A stretch of DNA of 14,511 nucleotides from contig CAJUQV010000040.1 of NCBI GenBank assembly GCA_910588335.1, positions 1 through 14,511 of the forward strand. The letters are read 5' to 3'. Each line of letters begins with the position of its first letter. Position 1 is the first letter of the stretch. Shown here piece by piece: positions 1 to 9,014 of the stretch. The position numbers and the translations under genes were made by a program. The notes under the pieces are model-generated. The model saw only the letters and a list, made by a program, of their open reading frames with translations, ran no database searches and was not told where the DNA came from. The stretch is from an uncultured Ruminiclostridium sp. GTDB taxonomy: Bacteria > Bacillota > Clostridia > Oscillospirales > Ruminococcaceae.

Positions 1-252
1 TTGCATTATACTTCTTTGAGAATTTGGTGTCAAGTTTTATTATACAACATCATTACAACCCTGATAAGCACAGAAATGATATTGAGATCGACTTTTTGAT
101 ATCCAACAACAGCAAGCTAAAATACAAGATGTACCCGATAGAAGTAAAGTCGGGCAAGAAATACTCTATCGAGTCACTGAAACGCTTCAAGGAGAAGTTT
201 AGCGAACGGATCGGAGAATGTTATGTGATCCACCCAAGAAATCTCAGCTTTT
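1..252 (+). pseudogene. C-terminal fragment of an AAA ATPase with DUF4143 domain, apparently truncated
   Basis: The reading frame is open from base 3, so the gene begins outside the window. The visible part has the DUF4143 C-terminal nuclease-like core: an FEN motif (about bases 15-23), EIDFLIS, the strand YPIEVKSGKK, then SLKRFKEKFSERIGECYVIHP. Such proteins (about 400 residues, AAA domain plus DUF4143) are abundant, poorly understood bacterial ATPases, often mobile or toxin-antitoxin-like. Family members normally end about 15-20 residues later with a YLPVYM-like strand. Here the resemblance stops near base 250, and the frame then stays open to 671 only because it runs antisense through the convergent glycosyltransferase gene. 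That suggests the gene lost its true end at the junction with the polysaccharide locus. Family call fairly sure; pseudogene status is inference. Confidence 0.6.
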
Positions 253-259
253 TGGTATA

Positions 260-1957
260 TCAATATTCACTGATTGTTAACCGTTTTCTCCAAAATTCAA
301 ATGAGGTAATTTCTCCTTTTCTTGCAAGAAAATCTTTTTTAATCTTTGAAAAATTAACCAACAGTTTTAACGCTGTTGCAGTCGCAACAAATCCAAACTT
401 CAAAAATTTACCGAAGCTGCGTTTTGTAAGCACTCCCGTTTGTTTATCCAACTGGTATTGTATAACCGCTTTTCTCGCAATAAAATTTTCGGGCGAAGCA
501 TATGGAATAGCAACAGCCGCCGTTTCTTTTTTCAGAAAAAAACATGGAAGGAAATTTGAGACAAAGGCTTTTAACATTCCCTTTTTATTTTTTGTATTTG
601 GCAAAAATTCCGTTTCATCTTTGTTCCATTCATCAAATTCCGCTAACTGTACAAGTTTTATGGTTCTTTGACGCAACTCGCTGTTAAGCTGCTCTTCGTC
701 ATATGTAAGAAAAAAATCAACGCCGCCTAAAAAATCATTCGCCGCTTTACAAATCAGAGGAATATTTTCATACCTGTAAAAAAGCAAATTTTTTCCTATG
801 GAAGAGAGAAAAATCATAATCGCCGACAGTGAATTCTCGCCATGAAGAGCGGAAACTGTCAGCTCATTTCTAATCGTATAATAATCCATGGTAAAGTTCA
901 TTTTATTTTCAAAGCTTTCATGAAATACCGCGGCACCGTTCATTGTTATTACGGTTGTGTCCGCACTGTTCCTGAGTCCGTATTCTACGTCGTCAAGCTT
1001 TATAAAAAAAGGCATTGGAAGTCCGTTTTTTACTAAAGACAATGGCATGCAAAAGCACCACCATGCACCGTATTTTACGTAATTGTTATCAAGGTTGTCC
1101 ATCAAAACGCTTTTTTCGCGAATGTCCGCATTATGCTTACGGCTTTCTATACACCGTCCCGTCCAATTCCCTCCCATTTCCCACTGAATATACGGTTCTT
1201 TTTCGGAAAGAAGCAGCATAGCCGCGCTTAAACAGCTATCTATGTATTCGGTTTTAAGAATTGATATAAATATTGTTATATGCTCTAAGGTTTCAGGAAA
1301 AAATTTCACGTCATCGTCCATCAGAATAACATGAGAACAGCTTTCGTCATTTGCTTCGATTATCCCTCTGGTAAATCCGCCGCTGCCCCCTAAATTTTTA
1401 TTTGGCAGTATTTTTATGTAATCATCGGAAAGAGCGGACGAATCAAGCGTCTTTCCGTTATCCACCACAAAAACGCGCTCAATAAAGCTGAATTTGCGGC
1501 TCCGCAAAAGTTTGATATTTTTTAATACGAATTGTTCACGTTTGTAGGTGCATATCGCAATGCATGCTTTTATTTTTGAAGGTTCACATTCCGAATAATA
1601 CCCTCCTTCAATAAAAACACAGTCGGTTATAGCAAGTATTTTCGGATATAAAAAACCTCTTTCGGGAAGCCGGCTTAAATCTGTATGCAGTTCGGCAAAT
1701 GATTCCGCTTCTTTTTGAAATATAATATGTTCCTCTCCGTCAAAATAACATAGGGCGACGCACGCCTTTCCCTTGAATTTACAGGAAAAGGTGACATCGT
1801 CCGCTTTTGTATAATCTCGGTATTTAGTGTAAGAAAAACTGTTGAAATAGGTATCGAAGGAAAGTGTTTTTCCGCATTTCAAAGTGGTTTCTCCGCGGTA
1901 AAACATAGTTTTTTCCGCAGTTTTACTCGGAATAATTATTTCTTGAAGTTTTAGCAT
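260..1957 (-). CDS. GlfT2-like galactofuranosyltransferase (GT2 family)
   Basis: Predicted to transfer galactofuranose from UDP-Galf to a growing glycan at the cytoplasmic face of the membrane. It has the three-part GlfT2 layout: an N-terminal beta-sandwich (residues about 1-125, starting LKLQEIIIP with FYRGE), a GT-A domain (about 130-360), and a helical C-terminus. The GT-A core shows CTYKRE, VFVVDNG, NLGGSGGF (nucleotide-sugar site), the metal motif MDDD (214-216), LDDVEY (321-326, the catalytic-base position in mycobacterial GlfT2) and a metal-ligand-type His in VFHESF (346). It follows the mutase that makes its donor, which strongly supports the call. ATG at 1957 is preferred over TTG at 1987, because family members start near this point and the TTG has no properly spaced ribosome binding site; the AGGAAA before the ATG is rather distant (about 15 bases). 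Length is 565 residues. It is the last gene of the operon; no clear terminator follows. Confidence 0.9.
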   Translation of the reverse strand: MLKLQEIIIPSKTAEKTMFYRGETTLKCGKTLSFDTYFNSFSYTKYRDYTKADDVTFSCKFKGKACVALCYFDGEEHIIFQKEAESFAELHTDLSRLPERGFLYPKILAITDCVFIEGGYYSECEPSKIKACIAICTYKREQFVLKNIKLLRSRKFSFIERVFVVDNGKTLDSSALSDDYIKILPNKNLGGSGGFTRGIIEANDESCSHVILMDDDVKFFPETLEHITIFISILKTEYIDSCLSAAMLLLSEKEPYIQWEMGGNWTGRCIESRKHNADIREKSVLMDNLDNNYVKYGAWWCFCMPLSLVKNGLPMPFFIKLDDVEYGLRNSADTTVITMNGAAVFHESFENKMNFTMDYYTIRNELTVSALHGENSLSAIMIFLSSIGKNLLFYRYENIPLICKAANDFLGGVDFFLTYDEEQLNSELRQRTIKLVQLAEFDEWNKDETEFLPNTKNKKGMLKAFVSNFLPCFFLKKETAAVAIPYASPENFIARKAVIQYQLDKQTGVLTKRSFGKFLKFGFVATATALKLLVNFSKIKKDFLARKGEITSFEFWRKRLTISEY

Positions 1958-1983
1958 ATTTATTTTATTTTTCCTATTGGGAT

Positions 1984-3072
1984 TCAACCTTCCGCTTTTA
2001 CCGCATTCAATGCAGAGCGTATAGCCTTGTCCATATCATAATATTTGTACTGACCGAGCCTTCCGCCGAAAATAACATCGGAACGGCTTTGGGCAAGCTT
2101 ATTGTACCGCTGAAAAAGCATATTGTTTTTTTCATCGTTTATGGGATAATACGGTTCGCAGCCTGGACTCCACTCGGCCGAATATTCACGGCTGATAACG
2201 GTCTTGGACTGTGTTCCGAATTCAAAATGTTTATGCTCGATTATTCTTGTGTAGGGAATATCCGAAGCCGTGTAATTTACCACGGCATTTCCCTGAAAGT
2301 TGTCTGTATTGATAATTTCCGTTTCAAACCGTACAGATCTATACTCCAGTTCTCCGAAACAGTAATCAAAAAACTCATCTATGCAGCCTGTATAAACAAT
2401 TTTTTTTGCAATTTTTTCTCCGCTGATATCTTTGTAATTTGTATTCGGCTTTACTTCTATTCCGTTCAGCAGTTTTTCGAATATCCGGGTGTAACCGCCG
2501 ATGGGAATACCCTGAAATCTGTCGTTAAAATAATTGTTGTCGTATATAAACCTTAAGGGCAGCCGCCTGATAATAAAAGAGGGAAGCTCACGGCAGCTTC
2601 GTCCCCACTGTTTTTCCGTATACCCCTTTATCAGTTTGTCGTAGACGTCTTTTCCCACCAAGCTGAGTGCCTGTTCCTCAAGATTTTTAGGCTCGGATAT
2701 ATCAAGCTTTTCTATCTGGGATTTTATAATCGTCTTCGCCTCATCGGGAGTTGTTATATTCCACATTTTGCTGAATGTGTTCATGTTGAAGGGAAGGTTG
2801 TAAAGCTCATCTTTATATACGGCAATCGGCGAATTGACATAGTTGTTGAACACCGCAAATTGATTTATATAATCCCAGATTTCCTTGTCAGATGTGTGAA
2901 AAATATGGGCTCCGTATTTGTGAACGTTTATTTCTTCGATTTTTTCGGTGTAACAGTTTCCTCCAATATGGGAACGCTTATCTATTACAAGGCATTTGCT
3001 GCCTTTCGCCGTCATTTCATGGGCAAAAATTGCGCCAAATAAACCTGCTCCCACTATAAGATAATCATACAT
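1984..3072 (-). CDS. glf: UDP-galactopyranose mutase
   Basis: Flavoenzyme (EC 5.4.99.9) interconverting UDP-galactopyranose and UDP-galactofuranose, the donor for Galf-containing glycans. The N-terminus is a Rossmann FAD fold (YLIVGAGLFGA, then VIDKRSHIGGNCYTE). Family landmarks follow: KYGAHIFHTSDKEIW, GYTEKQWGRSCREL, and the C-terminal FGGRLGQYKYYDMDKAI, whose Arg and Tyr contact the substrate phosphates in characterised mutases. At 362 residues it matches the family. The ATG at 3072 is chosen over one nine codons upstream because GGAGG sits 8 bases before it and MYDYLIVGAG is the usual beginning. One base separates it from the preceding gene's stop, and it is followed by the Galf transferase, so translation is probably coupled. 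All key motifs are intact. Confidence 0.97.
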   Translation of the reverse strand: MYDYLIVGAGLFGAIFAHEMTAKGSKCLVIDKRSHIGGNCYTEKIEEINVHKYGAHIFHTSDKEIWDYINQFAVFNNYVNSPIAVYKDELYNLPFNMNTFSKMWNITTPDEAKTIIKSQIEKLDISEPKNLEEQALSLVGKDVYDKLIKGYTEKQWGRSCRELPSFIIRRLPLRFIYDNNYFNDRFQGIPIGGYTRIFEKLLNGIEVKPNTNYKDISGEKIAKKIVYTGCIDEFFDYCFGELEYRSVRFETEIINTDNFQGNAVVNYTASDIPYTRIIEHKHFEFGTQSKTVISREYSAEWSPGCEPYYPINDEKNNMLFQRYNKLAQSRSDVIFGGRLGQYKYYDMDKAIRSALNAVKAEG

Positions 3073-3073
3073 T

Positions 3074-3916
3074 TTATTTTCCTCCGAATTTTTTTGCAAT
3101 TTTCTTTACCAGAAACCGCCTTTTGCTCTCGGGTGGTAATATGGTATAATAAAAACGCTTTTTTATTCCGCAGTTTATGTCCAAACGCGGTTTTTCCGCA
3201 ATCTTTATTCCTTTTTCTTTACAATATGTAATATATATACCCGTAAAAATTTCTCCCAGATAACCGTCGGTTCTGTCGGACTGAAAATCCCCGTGAGGTT
3301 TTTTCACGGAATCAAATTCACTTAAAACTTCAAAAAGAACTTCGCAATATTCAAAAAAAAGCTTTTTGCTCATAATAAACATATTGCAGAAATACTGCCT
3401 GTTTTGAATCAGATATTGTTCTGCCACAGCAGTAAATTCGGGATTATTTTTGTTCAGAATTTTGATAAAAAGCTCCAGATCCTCTGCATAGTGATATTTT
3501 GACGTGCGATAATGATCATAAACGGAAATACCCATATTTTCACTCTCAGGGATTATGATCTCATTTTGTTCTATAAGCCTACTCCAGTAATTTTCGTCGG
3601 CAAGAAATCTTGCTTTTTCTTTATTCAAAAGCTTTCCTTTTGCGAAATAAGGTCTTTTTTTGCCTCTTTCGGCAGCCAAAAACCGTCTATAATGATAAAA
3701 ACCGTAATAGTCCGCCGCAATATTTTTCCACGCGAAATAGTGTGCGGTAAGCTCGCAGTACCAAGGATTTTTCAGTGAAATATTTTCTCCTTCGTCATCA
3801 TGAATAATACCTTTGATTTTATAGTTGAAAGCGCTCCCACATTGTATAGGCTCGCAAAGAGGAGGGAGGATGTCGTAAAATTTATGACAGCAGACAAATA
3901 TTTTTATGGTTTTCAT
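3074..3916 (-). CDS. DUF4422 domain protein, probable glycosyltransferase
   Basis: A 280-residue cytoplasmic protein matching the DUF4422 family found throughout capsule and O-antigen loci. Visible family motifs are IKIFVCCHK at the N-terminus, the PIQCGSA region, DDEGENISLKNPWYCELTAHYFAWKN (residues 40-65) and YYGFYHYRRF (70-79). Family members are regarded as GT-A-like glycosyltransferases, but donor and acceptor are not known, and I infer neither here. The ATG overlaps the stop of the upstream ABC ATPase gene as ATGA, with AAGGA about six bases before it, indicating coupled translation. The position between exporter and galactofuranose genes suggests a role in building the same glycan, perhaps acting on galactose or the Galf acceptor. 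Confidence 0.88.
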   Translation of the reverse strand: MKTIKIFVCCHKFYDILPPLCEPIQCGSAFNYKIKGIIHDDEGENISLKNPWYCELTAHYFAWKNIAADYYGFYHYRRFLAAERGKKRPYFAKGKLLNKEKARFLADENYWSRLIEQNEIIIPESENMGISVYDHYRTSKYHYAEDLELFIKILNKNNPEFTAVAEQYLIQNRQYFCNMFIMSKKLFFEYCEVLFEVLSEFDSVKKPHGDFQSDRTDGYLGEIFTGIYITYCKEKGIKIAEKPRLDINCGIKKRFYYTILPPESKRRFLVKKIAKKFGGK

Positions 3917-4680
3917 TTGTTTTCCTTTTCGGGAAGTATGCCTGTTTTAAGAAAAGCATCGTATTCGTCGCACACAGACGCTGCTTCTCCGAATCTTATC
4001 TGATTTCCGTGGTCAAGCCAAAGCACTTTATTGCACATTCTGCGTATCTGAGGAATGGAGTGGGAAACAAGGATGGTAGCTTTTCCGTTTTGAATAATCT
4101 CTCTCATCTTTGATTCGCTTTTTTCACGAAACGCTCCGTCACCAACAGATAAAACCTCGTCGAGAATAAGTATTTCGGGTTCTATCATACTTGCGATAGA
4201 AAACGCTATTCTCGATTTCATTCCGCTTGAAAGCTGCTTAAAAGGGCGCTGTTCAAATTCCTTAAGCTCTGAAAAAGCCAATATTTCGGGATATTTTTTA
4301 TCCATAAATTCACGCGTATAGCCAAGCATTGCTCCACGAAGATATGCGTTTTCCTTAAGATTAAGGTCTCCGTCAAAACCGCTTGCCAGTTCCAATAGCG
4401 CAGCAATTCTGCCGTTGACTTTAACGGCTCCCTTCGAAGGCTGCATGATTTTGGTGACAACCTTCAACAATGTGGATTTACCCGCGCCGTTGTTTCCCAC
4501 TATTCCGAGCATATCGCCTTGTTCTACTGTAAACGAGACATCATTAACTGCCATAAAAGATTTTATCTCATACTGTCGGGTAAGTTTTTTCATCAGATAT
4601 TCTTTTAAGCCTATATTGCGCAAATCACCGGTAATGTACTTAACTGAAACGTTTTTTACTTCGATAATTGTTTTATCCAT
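3913..4680 (-). CDS. ABC transporter ATP-binding protein, polysaccharide export (Wzt/TagH type)
   Basis: Nucleotide-binding subunit of an ABC-2 type exporter moving lipid-linked polysaccharide or teichoic-acid-like polymer across the membrane. Motifs are complete: Walker A GNNGAGKST (62-70), signature LSSGM (150-154), Walker B with LILDE (171-175), and switch His (VSHS, H207). The N-terminal stretch before the core (about 15-45: GLKEYLMKKLTRQ) is typical of the Wzt/TagH/RfbE branch rather than importers. At 255 residues it lacks the C-terminal carbohydrate-binding domain of Wzt proteins that recognise a capped chain, so it should belong to the group without terminal-modification recognition. 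The gene starts 10 bases after the permease stop, with TTGGAG as ribosome binding site. Confidence 0.93.
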   Translation of the reverse strand: MDKTIIEVKNVSVKYITGDLRNIGLKEYLMKKLTRQYEIKSFMAVNDVSFTVEQGDMLGIVGNNGAGKSTLLKVVTKIMQPSKGAVKVNGRIAALLELASGFDGDLNLKENAYLRGAMLGYTREFMDKKYPEILAFSELKEFEQRPFKQLSSGMKSRIAFSIASMIEPEILILDEVLSVGDGAFREKSESKMREIIQNGKATILVSHSIPQIRRMCNKVLWLDHGNQIRFGEAASVCDEYDAFLKTGILPEKENK

Positions 4681-4690
4681 TTTGCTCCAA

Positions 4691-5470
4691 TCAAATATAA
4701 TATAAAAATTTATAATTTTTCTTCTTGTAAATAACCGCGCCTATAAGCAGGGCAATTAAAGCGTAAGCCGCCGCCAGAAGATGAAATGATAACCGTGGGA
4801 TTGCTCCTTCGAGAACTATTTTACGGAAGTAATGGATATAAACGTAAATGGGATTCAGATAAAATAAATACTGTACCTCTTGTGAATACGCGTCTATTGA
4901 ATAAAAAATAGCGGACAAATACATAAGCAGCAGAGTAAAAATATCATAAAGATATTTCATGTCGCGAAACATAAGGTATAGCGCCGAAAGAATCAGCCCC
5001 ATACCTAAATTAAATACCACAAGACAACCTATCGGGTATAAAAGAAATATAAATTTCCATGTAAAAGGAACACCGTCAATTATGCAGAATATAAACAGTA
5101 CTATGATATTTATTCCGAAATTAATGAGCGAGGATACATTTTTTGAAATAAGAAACATGTATTTTGGGACGTTGACCTTTGAAAATATACCTGAATTGTC
5201 ATAAAGAGCAGTCATTCCAGTACCTGTGGACTCCTTGAAATAACTGTATAAAAGGTTTCCACAGAATAGATAAATAATATAATGCTCCATATTTCTGCCG
5301 AAAAATTGTGTAAAAACCAAAGCCATTACGCCCAGAGTCATGAGAGGACCCAATATGCTCCATAACATTCCCAGTACGGTTCTTTTATATTTTTTTGTAA
5401 AGTCGCGTTTTACCAGTTCCTCGAAAAGGAAACGGTTTTGTTTGATTTTGCATTTTATGTTTTCAAGCAT
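4691..5470 (-). CDS. ABC-2 type polysaccharide export permease (Wzm/TagG type)
   Basis: Integral membrane subunit partnering the adjacent ATPase. The 259-residue sequence begins with a charged amphipathic segment containing the hallmark RDFTKKYKRTVLGMLWSI. About six hydrophobic segments follow (about residues 33-55, 63-75, 108-132, 138-165, 174-192, 228-247). The loop LNPIYVYIHYFRKIVLEG before the last segment is also typical of the ABC2_membrane family. The C-terminus ends in a basic KKKNYKF stretch. The ATG at 5470 has a good AAGGAG, but about 15 bases upstream; no other in-frame start is closer. About 97 noncoding bases separate it from the preceding gene, with no convincing terminator, so it is probably in the same transcript. 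Confidence 0.93.
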   Translation of the reverse strand: MLENIKCKIKQNRFLFEELVKRDFTKKYKRTVLGMLWSILGPLMTLGVMALVFTQFFGRNMEHYIIYLFCGNLLYSYFKESTGTGMTALYDNSGIFSKVNVPKYMFLISKNVSSLINFGINIIVLFIFCIIDGVPFTWKFIFLLYPIGCLVVFNLGMGLILSALYLMFRDMKYLYDIFTLLLMYLSAIFYSIDAYSQEVQYLFYLNPIYVYIHYFRKIVLEGAIPRLSFHLLAAAYALIALLIGAVIYKKKNYKFLYYI

Positions 5471-5567
5471 TATGAAATTTTTGGTCTCCTTTTTTGGAAA
5501 TGCTCATCCCTCGTAAAAAAACAAAAATTCGGAAGAAAATCCTGTATATGCCGCTTTGTTATACGGT

Positions 5568-8500
5568 TTATTCAATCATCGTTCCATCAAACCATGTCTT
5601 ACGTTTTCCGTTAGCCATAAGCAGCATCTCATTAAGATATTCATATTTTGAACGATTTAGACGATTTGATATTGATCCGCATCCTGTACAAATATATTGC
5701 TGTTTTATATTATCATATGCAATTTCATTGCCGTTCAAAAAAAACTGAGGGAGTAAGCTCCATCTGATAATATCAGGAAATTCCATAAGCACCAGATTGG
5801 CTTCTTCCTGATCCCATCCGCTTTTGTCCTTAGTTCTCTTTTGAACCGTTTCCCAATAGTACAAGGATTTTTGATTGCATTTAATAAGAACAAATCCGAT
5901 ATTGATATTTAACGGTGTCTTCTCAAAAGGTTCGCTTGACTCCGAACGCTCTCTGAGGAATATCATATCTCGATCTCCGATAAGCTCATGCAGTATTTTC
6001 TCCGTACGCTTAAAGAATACAACATCCGCATCACATACGAGTATATACTTTCCCCAATATTGTTTGATTTTGTCTATGACAAGCTGAGTTTTTATGATAT
6101 TGCCGCCATAAAACGCAAAATCGTTGGATGTTTTAGCTTTCGCCCATTCTTCATTACTGATGAACCTGTAATCAAACCGATAATTGTCTTTACACGATCT
6201 CATCTGAAGCTCGACAACCGATCTATAGCTTTCGGTAAAAATACCAGTTACGGTTATAACGTCATCATAATTTGTTGCTTTTGAAAATATCTCGAGATTC
6301 GCAAAACCAGCTTCATTCAGCAGATCATCAAGGGCATACCTATAATTTTCATAAAACCGTTCGTGTGAAAAATGCTTATAAAACGCATTTATATTGCTTT
6401 CACACCATGCCTTATAATTACGGCTGCATATCTCTTTAATTGCGGAAAACCAATCGGTATCATCCGCATAAACAACATTTTCTTCAACATTAAACTCCAG
6501 ATTTCCTCCGATCGGAGATAATATCAAAGCCGCTCCTGCGCGCATTGCTTCAAGCGTTGCCAAATCAAAGATAGAATTTCGGTGCAGCATTATATAATAG
6601 TCACAGTATTCCATTAAGCTAAGTAATGTGGCATGATCTGTTCTTGTACCAAACAAATAACTTTCAAAAGACCAGTTTTGCTGCTCGCTTTCAAGATTTT
6701 TAAAAATATCATGCGAACCTGCACTTCCGATTGCAATCCATACTACATTCCTGGTGGATTTTTTTGCGTATTCATTCAGGAATAACGGTATGCGATCCAT
6801 TCCTTTGTCATAATTAAAATCACCGCAGGAAAAGAAAATATCGGTTGTACTTCTGTCAATCTCCGGAATTCCGAGCTTTTTGAGCAAATCGGTACCGTTA
6901 TCCACCTGTTCGGCATCCGGTATTGTATTATATAACGCATATTCCGCATAAGGAATTTTCTCAGAGGAAGCTATGGTTTCCGATGTATTTATCAGCACTT
7001 GTTTTGCGCCTTTACTTGGAAAGTACACTCTTACCGCATTTTCCAGCACTCGCCTTTCAATCTTGTTCATAAGATCAATTTCATAATCCGTCGGAGTTCC
7101 TCCGGAGGCAATTAACTCATTTATAATGCTTCCTTGCTGATGGTAAACCACACAGTATTTCAAGCCAAGCAGAAACGCACCGTAAGCCGTGCCTATATCA
7201 TGACAAAACAAAACAGGAGTAATATGATTATCCAAATCATGTTTAATCGCAGGGTGGGACTGAATAAAGTATGATCCCTGTAAAACGCCTTTCAATTTTC
7301 CGCAAACAAAATTCAGCTGTGCTGTTACTTCGGGAGGATATTTTATTTTTGAGGGAGCAAACAGATATTGTATAGGGCAAGATTTATATGCGTCTCCCAA
7401 AACATTGCGCTGCATGGCCAAAACACCGCCGGGACCGCCTGTATGCCCTTTTTTTATATCATAATTTCTGAAAGCACATGCATAAATTCTGAATAAATTG
7501 TAATCGGAAGAAACTGCATTGATATTTTCGAGTTTCTTTTCACCAAAAACCAGCTTACGCATGTAGTTTACTTCTACCGCAACCTGGTGATCCGTTTTAG
7601 CGGAAGTCGGCTCATTAAAATAGTGCTTGTAAGACATGTCGCTTGAAGACTCCATAAAAGAAAAGCCGTAGTAATCAAGCTTTTTAAATAAAGTTCTGTG
7701 TTTTTCAAAATAAAATACCAACTGACAGCCCGTAGTAGGATTTAACACGCCGGAATCAGCGCATATTTCTTTACGAAGATTATGCATGTATCCTATTCTA
7801 TCACTTGCAATACGTATATCCCTGTACATCAAATCCAAATGATCATACTGTATATGTATATGCCAATAATCAGATTCCCATAAAACGAAATCAACATCGT
7901 CTATAAAATCTCTGTCAACAAGAGAACGATGTGAGCATCTGACCCATATACTTGTTTTTGTACCGTAGTCTTCTTCATACCCATCTAAACGAAAATTATT
8001 CATCCGGATTACTATATCATGCGAATCAATTTCCTCGCCGCGTTTTTTCCCAACCTCCGACGGACCGTTTCCTATAATGGCAATGCTCTTCCCTGCAAGT
8101 AATTTTTCGAATATATGATCATTGCGGTTCTTTTCAAGACCCTCAAATACAAAGGCGCTTTTTTCAATGGTATAATCTTTATATCCCATTTTTACGAAAA
8201 GCTGTGATACTGGCATATACTTCCATATCGCATTATATCCTATATTATCAATGTATTTATTCAGAACCCTTTTCGCTTCATTAAGCTCGTCCGCTTCCAG
8301 CAGGCAGCATATATATATCAAAAACACCTCCGGATTGTCATTTTTCCAGCACCACCAACTCTGCTCCCATGTTCTTAGTGTGTCTATAAGCACGCCTGTA
8401 TTACCGGTTGTGTTCCATATCTCATGAATAAAACGAAACCTGTCATACCTTCTGTTCTGCGGCGATAAATATGTGACTGTAGGAACTTTGGGAGGCGGCG

Positions 8501-8756
8501 GAGTTTTCTTGCTCGGATTAGCCTTATTGACAGGCTGAACCCGTATGGAATTTAAATCCAACATATAATTTTTTCTGCGCAATATTCTGTAGTGAAAATT
8601 AAGCCTAAATAAAATCCACCAATGCTTTATTCTGTATTTTTCATGCTCGCTTCTGTTCGCGTCAACATACGGACCGTATTCACGGCGAACACCCCAGTTC
8701 TTTTCCGCAAAGTAGAAATATAATTTGTCTTTAAACGACAATTTTCCGTTGTTCAT
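5568..8756 (-). CDS. Three-domain glycosyltransferase: GT29 sialyltransferase - GT4-like - GT77/PF03407-like
   Basis: A 1062-residue protein with no signal peptide or membrane segment. Residues 1-215 are basic and aromatic-rich, with a proline-rich linker (81-93) and a helical-repeat-like stretch (about 100-195). Residues 220-405 look like GT29: sialylmotif L around IAIIGNGPSEVG...EIDSHDIVIRMNNF (225-255) and GTKTSIWVR; motif S around NPTTGCQLVFYF...DYYGFSF (339-367); motif III-like KHYF (377-380); and the VS pattern H390-x4-E395. Residues 430-825 look like a GT4 GT-B fold: GHTGGPGGVLA (437-447), FCHDIGTAYGA, YHQQGS, FPSKGA, and LEAMRAGAALILSPIGG (735-751). Residues 827-1062 look like a GT-A domain of the PF03407/GT77 type: VCDADVVFF with DxD at 909-911, NINIGFVLIK (950-959), WDQEEANLVL (981-990). 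The GT4 EX7E motif has Ser728 in place of the first Glu. AAGGGAG precedes the ATG. Donors and acceptors are unknown; a CMP-nonulosonate donor for the first domain fits the neuA upstream. Confidence 0.85.
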   Translation of the reverse strand: MNNGKLSFKDKLYFYFAEKNWGVRREYGPYVDANRSEHEKYRIKHWWILFRLNFHYRILRRKNYMLDLNSIRVQPVNKANPSKKTPPPPKVPTVTYLSPQNRRYDRFRFIHEIWNTTGNTGVLIDTLRTWEQSWWCWKNDNPEVFLIYICCLLEADELNEAKRVLNKYIDNIGYNAIWKYMPVSQLFVKMGYKDYTIEKSAFVFEGLEKNRNDHIFEKLLAGKSIAIIGNGPSEVGKKRGEEIDSHDIVIRMNNFRLDGYEEDYGTKTSIWVRCSHRSLVDRDFIDDVDFVLWESDYWHIHIQYDHLDLMYRDIRIASDRIGYMHNLRKEICADSGVLNPTTGCQLVFYFEKHRTLFKKLDYYGFSFMESSSDMSYKHYFNEPTSAKTDHQVAVEVNYMRKLVFGEKKLENINAVSSDYNLFRIYACAFRNYDIKKGHTGGPGGVLAMQRNVLGDAYKSCPIQYLFAPSKIKYPPEVTAQLNFVCGKLKGVLQGSYFIQSHPAIKHDLDNHITPVLFCHDIGTAYGAFLLGLKYCVVYHQQGSIINELIASGGTPTDYEIDLMNKIERRVLENAVRVYFPSKGAKQVLINTSETIASSEKIPYAEYALYNTIPDAEQVDNGTDLLKKLGIPEIDRSTTDIFFSCGDFNYDKGMDRIPLFLNEYAKKSTRNVVWIAIGSAGSHDIFKNLESEQQNWSFESYLFGTRTDHATLLSLMEYCDYYIMLHRNSIFDLATLEAMRAGAALILSPIGGNLEFNVEENVVYADDTDWFSAIKEICSRNYKAWCESNINAFYKHFSHERFYENYRYALDDLLNEAGFANLEIFSKATNYDDVITVTGIFTESYRSVVELQMRSCKDNYRFDYRFISNEEWAKAKTSNDFAFYGGNIIKTQLVIDKIKQYWGKYILVCDADVVFFKRTEKILHELIGDRDMIFLRERSESSEPFEKTPLNINIGFVLIKCNQKSLYYWETVQKRTKDKSGWDQEEANLVLMEFPDIIRWSLLPQFFLNGNEIAYDNIKQQYICTGCGSISNRLNRSKYEYLNEMLLMANGKRKTWFDGTMIE

Positions 8757-9014
8757 TGTAAATATCTCCCTTTAAGTTTTGTGCAGATATATCTTGACAT
8801 ATTCTTTGAATCACATTCTAATGACTGCGTTGGAAATCATTGAAATACGTCAAGTATTCCTGTGGCATGTCGCCTTGTTATCGACAAAATTTGCTCGAAA
8901 ATTCTCGCACAAATCTTGTGAAGACAGGCTCTAATTCTCTTTTAAATGGTATTTAGTGTTTTGAGTGCAATCCGTTTTAAACAGTTAAATTATTCGATTA
9001 TTTAAAATGGGATT

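Noticed and set aside
842..1221. Plus-strand open frames within the galactofuranosyltransferase gene
   Set aside because: They are antisense to a gene with clear family motifs, have no recognisable domain and no ribosome binding sites; shadows of the coding bias.
4218..4460. Minus-strand frame inside the ABC ATPase gene
   Set aside because: It overlaps the Walker A-signature region of an intact ABC ATPase in another frame and shows no family similarity.
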